Assembly: GCA_031308135.1 (NCBI GenBank)
Contig: JAHLJT010009355.1
Location: 6,993,074 to 7,057,073 of the forward strand
Source: Acheta domesticus
Taxonomy: Eukaryota; Arthropoda; Insecta; Orthoptera; Gryllidae
DNA: 64,000 nt
Direction: 5' to 3'
Shown here piece by piece: positions 57,376 through 64,000 of this stretch. Each line of letters begins with the position of its first letter. Position 1 is the stretch's first letter. The notes under the pieces are model-generated. The model saw only the letters and a list, made by a program, of their open reading frames with translations, made no database searches and was not told the DNA's origin. Made by a program: the position numbers and the translations under genes.

Positions 57376-57745
57376 CGCACAGCAAAGGGTTTTTTTAGTG
57401 GAGTGAAAACCTCGTGCGGATGCACAAAACGTGCGCCCAGGGCGGTGCGGAGAGAAGCGGGGCTCGTGAGGCAAACCATGTGTTGGGAAGCCTCCGTGGA
57501 ACAGTTATTCTACGCGTGACTGGGTCACGGGGTGTGACGCTGTGTGCGTGCACGTGTTGAGGAGTGGCAACGGCCACAACTCAAACCGATTTTCAATGGA
57601 TAAGGATCGCTCCTGTGATCAGGGAAAGAGGGGTCTATCAGAGCATTAACTAAGGGACAAAGATTTATTTGTATGTAATTGTAAAATAAATGTGTATATA
57701 GCAAACACTCATGTCTGTGATTACCGTAGTATTCCCACGACGTCG
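56880..57745 (+). mobile_element. Probable solo LTR or LTR remnant
   Basis: Promoter repeats with TATATAA end at 57368, followed by about 315 bp of GC-balanced DNA and an AATAAA signal at 57685-57690. A T/G-rich end (TGTATATAGCAAACACTC, then TGTCTGTGATTACC) follows. The order enhancer repeats, TATA, leader and polyadenylation signal fits U3-R-U5 of a retrovirus-like element. No gag/pol frames, primer-binding site or second LTR are visible, and the exact ends and target duplication are unresolved. Confidence 0.45.
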
Positions 57746-57779
57746 CAGTATCATGCTCTGCTCGTAGAGAACAGATGGT

Positions 57780-58640
57780 CTAAGTAGACGGCGCGCCGGG
57801 AATTATCACTCCCTCCCTCCCCCCTATCTTACTCTCCATTCACCAATGGATATATCATGCAGTGGTTCGTGGTCTCATGAAGTGATTCATGGACTGTTTC
57901 GCTTCTCCAGTTGATTTGAATTTGCCGTTGCTTCGTCGCGCGTTTCTCGTTTTTCGTGACTCCCAATTCCGCCCAACTCAGCGGAAACCCACATTTCGAT
58001 AACTTCCTCGCGAGAAATGGACCGGAGACGAACAAACGGACGAACGCGACAAGAAAATACGTCGTTTCGACTGGCGCGCCGCCGGCGAGGGAATTGGAAA
58101 ATATTTTCGCAAAGTGAATTTTCATAACTTTCAACCTCTTCCGTGATAGAATTTCTTTGCTCATTTCAATATTAAGATGATGGAGTCGAGCGAGAGGGTA
58201 GAATCCACAAGGGAGGTCGACATCGAAATGACATGGCGGCGGCGCCGGAGCTCCGATAATCGATACACAATATTTTTTACATTTGGTTCGTGACGTTGAG
58301 GGATTACCTCTCTATACACCTCTGGCCGTTATTTTGATGCGAGGAGGATTCCAAGAAGCGAAATGTATTACTCCAGAGCTGCGGCGAGGGTTGGGGAAGA
58401 CGGTTGGGGGAGCGAAGTGGGGAGGGGGGAGACGCAACATCTGAGCATCGAGAAGCGCACTCCTGCCTCCTCTCTCGACTGCTAGGGGCGTCGGGGTCGC
58501 CCGCGAAATAATACTGCGGCGCTGGTGGAAATTGAAAAATGCTTAGCGGGTTTCCCGATGTCACTCGGGCAGGTTCGTTGGCATCCATCCGATTCTCGAT
58601 TGTTGAATCAGGCACCGGAGAACGTATGCTGCATAACTGG
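57780..58640. promoter_or_regulatory. GC-balanced, non-repetitive block, possibly conserved
   Basis: Differs from neighbours in even composition, CpG content and lack of repeats. Examples are GACTGGCGCGCCGCCGGCG, GCAAAGTGAATTTTCATAAC and GCTCCGATAATCGATACAC. Minus-strand frames of 111 (57829-58164) and 103 codons (58304-58615) are open, but neither resembles a domain and they are separated by stops. Either a conserved non-coding element cluster or an unrecognised exon region. Confidence 0.3.
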
Positions 58641-61280
58641 AAGCACTGGTTTTGTGTGGTTATTTTTCTTATTTAAAATGTTTTGAGAGCTACTTCAGAA
58701 TTTTGAGACGTAAACAATTTTTTCTGTATTTTTTATAAAATTTCATTGGAATACGTCCAATAATAAAATAGAGAAAATTGCAGTAATGTATTTTATTATT
58801 ACCTTAAAATTATCAATACTACTAAATATTATAAAATTAAATATATAACAAACTATTCCTGTGAAAGTCAAATTCTAAAATTTTTGAAATAATTTACGTA
58901 GTAAGAAAGAATTTTCCAGCGAATTTCCAACAATTATAGCTTAGTGCCAATTGTTCGCTCAACGTTTCCACCCATATATTTTTGTTATAAATAAATAAAT
59001 ACATAAATGTCTTTACTTGTGGCGAGGCTCAGGCCATTTAACCTGCTCTTCCGCCTAACCACTGAAGGGTTCTCTTCAAAAAGATATATCTGAAATTAAA
59101 ATGATATAAACTTTGAGCATCACAGAACATCAGAAATAATACAGTATTATAATACCAAACCATAATACTGTTCGTAGTAGTTACGATGTCACGTAACAGT
59201 AAATGAAAATGTAAACTTTCAAGTTAAAGAGGCATATCGTTAAGGTTGTTAATCATTAAGATATGGGGATGAGAAATACACTATAAATTAAACTTTCAAC
59301 ACTTTTGTACATTGACATTTATTCGGTTTTATACAAACTTCGCTTTTAAACTACTTTCTGTAATATTTTATGTACCTTCCCAATCCGGTGGTGTTATAAT
59401 TCAATAATAATGTCAACTGTTTATATATTAATGAGATTATCTCTTTTCTTGAATATATGACTTGATAATATTTTGTACTAATTATTAAAATTCTTTCAAA
59501 TTTCTTTAACTTATACAGAAACAAGTTTCCTTAACCTGTACAGAAACCGTTAGCTGAGGAAATCCATTTGTCACACATTAAGAAATTACAGAATATTGGA
59601 AGAATTGACTCAAAAATGCAAATAATACATTTTAATTAAAGAAATTTTAGATGACGTCTTTCAAAATAGTTATTTCATTGTTTTAGAAGAGATAAAATAG
59701 TGGAAGTTTAAAAGTTCAAAGAGTGCACATTCATAAAATCCTGTTCTTAAGAATTCAGTTCTGTCAAGGGCAAAAATCACAATTGACTATCAACATAATT
59801 CCCTCCTTATTTCCAGATCAGGTGCAGTGATTTATGAAATGGGTAGGGTAGTATGTGGTCGACAGATCTGTGATATGCAACTGAACTATGGCACTGACCA
59901 GAATAGAATCATGCACGATGCTTTTTAATAGGAGGTTCATTTCATTACGTCTGTCACATGCCGTTGCATGATATGATTTTACTACGATCCTCAACGTTCC
60001 ATTTTTCAAACAACACGGTGAGATTCCGTTAATAGATAATATTGGGGTATAGAGGACTCGCGTGTATCATGAGTCCGTGAGAGACTCGCTTAATTTCGAA
60101 TGCCACTCATTCCTCTTTCGATTTTCTCTTTTGCAATTTGTTTAAAAAGTAGCGCTTAAAATATGTACAATATCATCGTGATACTGACATATGAATGGGT
60201 GAAAACCATAATGGTATAAGTGAAATTTTATAAATTCTGAGAAAAACGTGTATTATATATTAGGCTATATTTCAGTGTCAATGTAATTTCGTGGTTTTAA
60301 TGAATGATTCACATGCCGTGGTTTTAATGATAACCCAAAGCACCACGACTTTACAATGATATTGATATAAATAAACGTTTTCTCAGAATTAATACAATGT
60401 CACTTGTATCGTTCTGGGTTTCACATATGATATTGATATATGATTTCATATATGATATTGAGGGATGTACTGCTGCCGAAACGACATTCACGGAATAAAA
60501 GTAAATACTGGTTTTTGTAGTGTTATAATACAAAATAACAGTTCTTTTTGGCTTCTTCTTTAAACGTAACCTTTAGTAATTTGAACCTCAGTTTCAGAAA
60601 AACAGTTTCTCTGTTTAGATCGAGTACGAAACTTCGGTTTGCATATTAGCTACATTTAAAAAAATATTAATAGCATTTTATATAACTTTATAATCCAAGA
60701 AAATATTTTATGTATTCTCAGATCCTACATTCTGATAATATCAATGGGTGATCAAGTGAAGACAAATATTACTTTGGTAATTTAAATATTAAATAATATG
60801 TTAAATAAACAGTATATCGGAGAAGATTTATTCACTATATCTTAAATTTGAAAAACTTTGACCTTAGTTTTTGTTACCTTACTCTTTTTCAGTAATTCTA
60901 TTGTGATTTGATGCAGCAAACGTCCAATATTAATTTACTGATTTTTATTCGTTCTTAGTTTATTCAATACTAATTTAAGTTTTTTATTACACATGTTGCT
61001 CTGAACTCAAAAGTCGAATTAAACATGACTTATATCATCTTACATTTACACAAAACTAGTGGTTTGTGGCAGGAATAATGATGATATCGAATGTGTGCAA
61101 AATGTGATCCTGGATCAGCAAACTATGTCATTATTTCAGTTGGTCATATCTTATTGGATATTTCTTCTTTTTGGATATTGGATGTATCTTCATGTCTTAT
61201 TGGATATTTAGTGTACATCATTATTGCTATGTTAAATTTCTCAGACCTAAAGTTTTCAACACTAGCTAGGTAGATAGGTT
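58641..61280. other. AT-rich DNA, no gene recognised
   Basis: 59930-60010 is a less AT-rich stretch (CATTACGTCTGTCACATGCC) that might be regulatory. Nothing else supported. Confidence 0.4.
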
Positions 61281-61284
61281 TGAT

Positions 61285-61549
61285 TCAAGCTCTGTCTGAA
61301 GGAGAATTCTACGCTCTTATCAATTGTTTTCCGTGGTTTCTACGACCAACACCTTGCGAATGCCGGAGCAGAACTATAACAAAAGAGCCAAGGACCGCGC
61401 GCGATATTTCCTTCCTCTTCTCTGACCTTTCTTCACTCTTACGTACACTCACATACACACACAATTGCACGTTTTACACTTACAGGTAAGACATGCTCTA
61501 CACTTATGAGCCTAATGACCATAGAGTTGACACGCTCAGAAAAAAAAAA
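61285..61549 (+). mobile_element. SINE-like repeat family S2, copy with poly-A
   Basis: GTCTGAAGGAGAATTCTACG, TTTTCCGTGGTTTCTACGAC, TGCGAATGCCGGAGCAG and GAGCCAAGGACCGCGC match the 7.5- and 53.7-kb copies. The 3' end CCTAATGACCATAGAGTTGA is followed by CACGCTCAG and a run of ten A (61540-61549). The CTAATGACC tail is shared with the tRNA-headed SINE at 47.7 kb. Confidence 0.75.
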
Positions 61550-61707
61550 CCTAATCAATTAATCTTAGACCTGACAAGTCTCTGTTTCTTGTTACTCGTA
61601 CATTGTGGTATACAGTGCAGTGAAAAATTCCATTTTCTACAGTTTCTGATTTTTACGTAATGCACTGCGCTTTGTTTCTCGGTTAACAAAACTTGCCTTC
61701 TGAAGGA

Positions 61708-61746
61708 GTTCGTATGCGCCCGTTCTCCCCCAGCGAGAGGAAGGCG
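61708..61746 (+). other. Possible short exon or splice signals
   Basis: A strong-looking polypyrimidine/AG (CGTTCTCCCCCAG, ending about 61733) is followed 13 bases later by GCG|GTGAGT (donor at 61747). An alternative exon would start at the ATG near 61713 and read MRPFSPSERKA up to the donor. No partner exon was found, so this is speculative. Confidence 0.15.
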
Positions 61747-61754
61747 GTGAGTGC

Positions 61755-62135
61755 GTGGGGTGAGTCAGCGATGCGGAGCAGGCCGTGGGAACGGCGGCGA
61801 CTGCTGCGCGATTGCGTCGGAGGATGCAGGGGATGCAGTGGGGTGATCGTTCGAAGTGGCGATACCAATGGCGAACGGGAACTGTGGGGACAACTAGCTC
61901 TTCAATGAGCAGATCTTTGATATCTGAGTTGCAATAGACACAAGATAGCAGAAACGACGGTTGAGACAAGTGAAGTCATCAAGAAAGTTAGAATATAAAG
62001 ATTAAAACTCTGAACAATTCTCCCTAAAACTCTACATATTTTTGGAAGTATTTTTCTCCTGCATTGTAATGTGTCTCATTTCGTTAATTGGATGATTTCT
62101 GCAGTATGTGGTCCTGAGAAAGATTCTTTAAATTG
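61755..62135. other. Small GC-rich patch then AT-rich DNA
   Basis: 61690-61885 is GC-rich with frames on both strands but no domain. The rest is featureless. Confidence 0.35.
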
Positions 62136-62139
62136 ATTG

Positions 62140-62590
62140 ATTAGTGTTTTCGGGCGCGTCGTCTGCTACGATCTTTAGTCCCACAAGTGCAAAATATATT
62201 TTTATCGCGAGAAGTGCCAGTGATCATCTCTCGTTGGACCGTACGATCCACACGGCAGCTTGCGGAGTTTTCTCCAACCAGGTATCTTCCACCAGCGGAA
62301 CACCGCCCCAGTCGAGACAAACTCTAAGCTCTCGACGTGTGTAGTAGTGTAGTGCATGTGAGGATTGAGGATAGGACAAGGAAGCGGAAGGAAAGGTCGA
62401 GCGCGGTCCGTGGTATGTTTGTGAGGGTACCGCTCCGCGATTCGTGAAGTGTTGATCGGAGCCTATGCAAAGAAAGATTTGAAATAATTAGAAGACAAAT
62501 TTCAAGAAATGGAATGAATGACCCGATGATGCCTCAGGAACATCAAAGAAAGAACAGTGTCTGACATGAAGTGTGCCTCACAGATGTCGG
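62140..62590 (+). other. GC-balanced block, possible 5' untranslated exon
   Basis: Non-repetitive, with the donor-like CCAACCAG|GTATCT near 62280 and many short stops, resembling insect 5' UTR sequence. A 66-codon frame (62144-62344) is not recognisable. Function unknown. Confidence 0.2.
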
Positions 62591-62593
62591 AGA

Positions 62594-63355
62594 CGTGAAA
62601 GGCCTACGGGAGGTCATGGGCGTTGAGGCCTGGGGGCGTGGGGGGCGTAGAGGTCTTTGGAGGCGTCGTGGCGTGGGGGTTGGAGAGCGGGGGCGTGGTC
62701 TTAGGGGTCGTGGGAGCGTCGTGGCTTGGGGAGCGTGAGGGCGTCGGGAGCGGCGGGCGTCGAGCCATCGCGTCGAGGGCGTGGTTGCGTGGGAGCTTAG
62801 GGGTTGTGGGAGGCGTCGTGACTTGGGGGCGTGGGGAGCATCGTGACGTGGGGAGTGTGGGGGCGTAGTTAGCGGGGGGCGAGGTCGCAAGGGGCGTCGT
62901 GCGCGTTGCGGCGTGGGGGGGGGAATTGGCGAGCGTGGAGGGTGTGGGGTGCGTCGAGAGCATGATAGCGTGGGGAGCGTTAGGGTCGTCGTTGGCGTCA
63001 CGGCGTGGGGAGCGTGGAATGCGTGGGGAGCGTGGGGGCATGGGAAACATGGGAGTCGCGGGTGTCGTGGCGTGGGGTCGTAGGGAATGTCGGGAGCGTG
63101 GGAGGGGTGAGGGCATCGGAGGCGTGGGTGGCGGGGGCGCGTCGACCGCATGGGGGCGTCGGGGGCGTAGGTTCGTCGGGAGAGCCGGGAGTTTCGGGGT
63201 TGGCGGGGGCGTCGTGGAGGCGGCAACGACCACGTTGGCGGTACGTCGCCGGCGTCGGGGATGTCGGGATTCGGCGGCGTCTAGGGCAGCAGTGTTGGGT
63301 AGAGCGTGGGGGCTGGGGAACGGCGTGGGCACGCCCGTCGGGGGCGTCAGAATGA
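62594..63355. repeat. Degenerate G-rich minisatellite (GCGTGGGG-type)
   Basis: About 760 bp built from irregular GGCGTGGGGAGCGT, GTCGTGGCGTGGGG and GGGGGCGTCG motifs roughly 9-27 bp apart. The lack of stops on the complementary strand gives frames up to 354 codons (62604-63668 minus, Pro/Arg/Thr-rich). These are compositional, with no domain or splice signal. Confidence 0.85.
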
Positions 63356-63650
63356 GCTGAGGCGGCGGCGGCGGCGCGCGCGCGCGTGCGCGTAGAGTAT
63401 TGAGAGATCGGGCGTATCGGGGGCGGGGCAGGCGCCAAGTGCTAATGACATTAGGCGGCGCGCGGGGGCGGGGGCGGGGCGGGGGCGGCGCCGATGGGTT
63501 ACAAATTACAAAGCGCGCGGCGCGTGAGGGGGCGATCGGCAGGTATCGGCAGGTGCGCGCTCCCACGCGCGCTCGCTCCCCACGCGCTCCGCCCGCCGCT
63601 CCCTCCGCCCCCTCGCACGCGCCTTGCCTTCTCTCGCTTTTGCTGTCTTT
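63356..63650. promoter_or_regulatory. CpG island with NK/homeodomain-like core
   Basis: (GGC)n and (CG)n runs at 63361-63391 and GGGGGCGGGGGCGG near 63468 surround GCCAAGTGCTAATGACATTA (63434-63453). This contains CAAGTG (NK2-type) directly followed by CTAATGACATTAG (63442-63454), two TAAT sites inverted around one base. GGGTTACAAATTACAAAGCG lies further right. Candidate regulatory element. Confidence 0.35.
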
Positions 63651-64000
63651 ACAGCTCTCGTGTGTCAATCCTGGGAGAAGTTTCCCAAGCCTTTTTCGTA
63701 AATATATTTCTGAAAAAAGGATAATATTAGTAACATTTCTTTAATTGATTTTGAATTTTAAAAGTTCATAAAATAGAATTTCTATAGCATATAATTAGAC
63801 CCCAATATACTTGAAATTCTTTTTGTCAACACGTTTTGACTCTTCTTTGAGGTTACTATGTTACATTATTTACTTACGCGAGTAATTCGTACGCATATTG
63901 GTTGTAGTCTACAGCCAGAAACTTTAGAAAGTCGTTAACTTTATAATTACGTATTATACTACAATTTAATTATCTTCTTCATAAGTAATATTTTTCGAAG
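63651..64000. other. AT-rich DNA, no feature recognised
   Basis: Nothing supported up to the window end. Confidence 0.4.

Noticed and set aside
57829..58615. Two adjacent minus-strand exons
   Set aside because: Frames are open but resemble no domain, and no convincing acceptor/donor pair joins them.
7405..61795. GTGGGAA matches elsewhere (about 7400 and 61785) as Notch-response sites
   Set aside because: Short motif in GC-rich DNA, expected by chance; no paired sites.
62604..63668. 354-codon Pro/Arg/Thr-rich frame (minus strand)
   Set aside because: Arises from degenerate G-rich minisatellite; no signal, domain or splice support.

Overview
This is a non-coding, repeat-rich stretch of an animal nuclear genome. 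It has no operons, no ribosome binding sites and no compact genes. AT-rich DNA is interrupted by about twenty GC- and CpG-rich islands, and there is an assembly gap of exactly 1000 N (915-1914). The interspersed repeats have arthropod character: tRNA-headed SINEs with a CTAATGACC-type tail, TTAA-flanked and 4-bp-TSD miniature inverted-repeat elements, and a Tigger/pogo-like terminal repeat. An insect with a large genome (cockroach/termite, stick insect or orthopteran) would fit, but that is inference and the species cannot be read from the window.

Only one protein-coding exon can be argued well. It lies on the minus strand at 7069-7270 and encodes the end of a hydrophobic leader followed by most of a Kazal-type protease-inhibitor domain. 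It is bounded by an AG acceptor and a GT donor. Its partner exons were not found, so the gene probably has long introns. Two weaker exon-like stretches (33857-33966 and about 61708-61746) are listed with low confidence. Most other open frames are by-products of stop-poor GC-rich minisatellites.

Layout. 1-914 is a copy of a 1-kb repeat seen again at 32327-33364, followed by the gap. 2-7 kb holds a CArG/TATA motif pair, a GC island and transposon relics. 7-8.3 kb holds the Kazal exon between SINEs. 9.7-10.2 kb is a GC island with a strong TATA box. 12.1-17.3 kb is a series of GC islands with a 43-bp minisatellite and a G-rich 9-bp array. 18-29 kb contains foldback and miniature elements (one nested in another), a pre-miRNA-like hairpin, a decayed ~190-bp tandem repeat and a second 9-bp GC array in the opposite orientation. 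31-46 kb is mostly featureless AT-rich DNA with SINEs, dispersed repeats and a polypyrimidine block. 46.7-52.9 kb has three large GC islands with many transcription-factor-like motifs. 53.7-57.7 kb has SINE-like repeats, a Tigger-like element and a striking tandem array of E-boxes, CRE-like sites and TATA boxes that resembles a retrotransposon LTR promoter. 57.8-58.6 kb is a GC-balanced block that looks conserved. 62.6-63.6 kb is a GC-rich minisatellite and island.

The GC islands often embed homeodomain-, SOX-, POU- or CREB-type motifs, and two of them share an exact 13-mer. The simplest overall reading is the regulatory desert or long introns of a developmental gene, invaded by transposons. 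That reading is inference and needs cross-species alignment.
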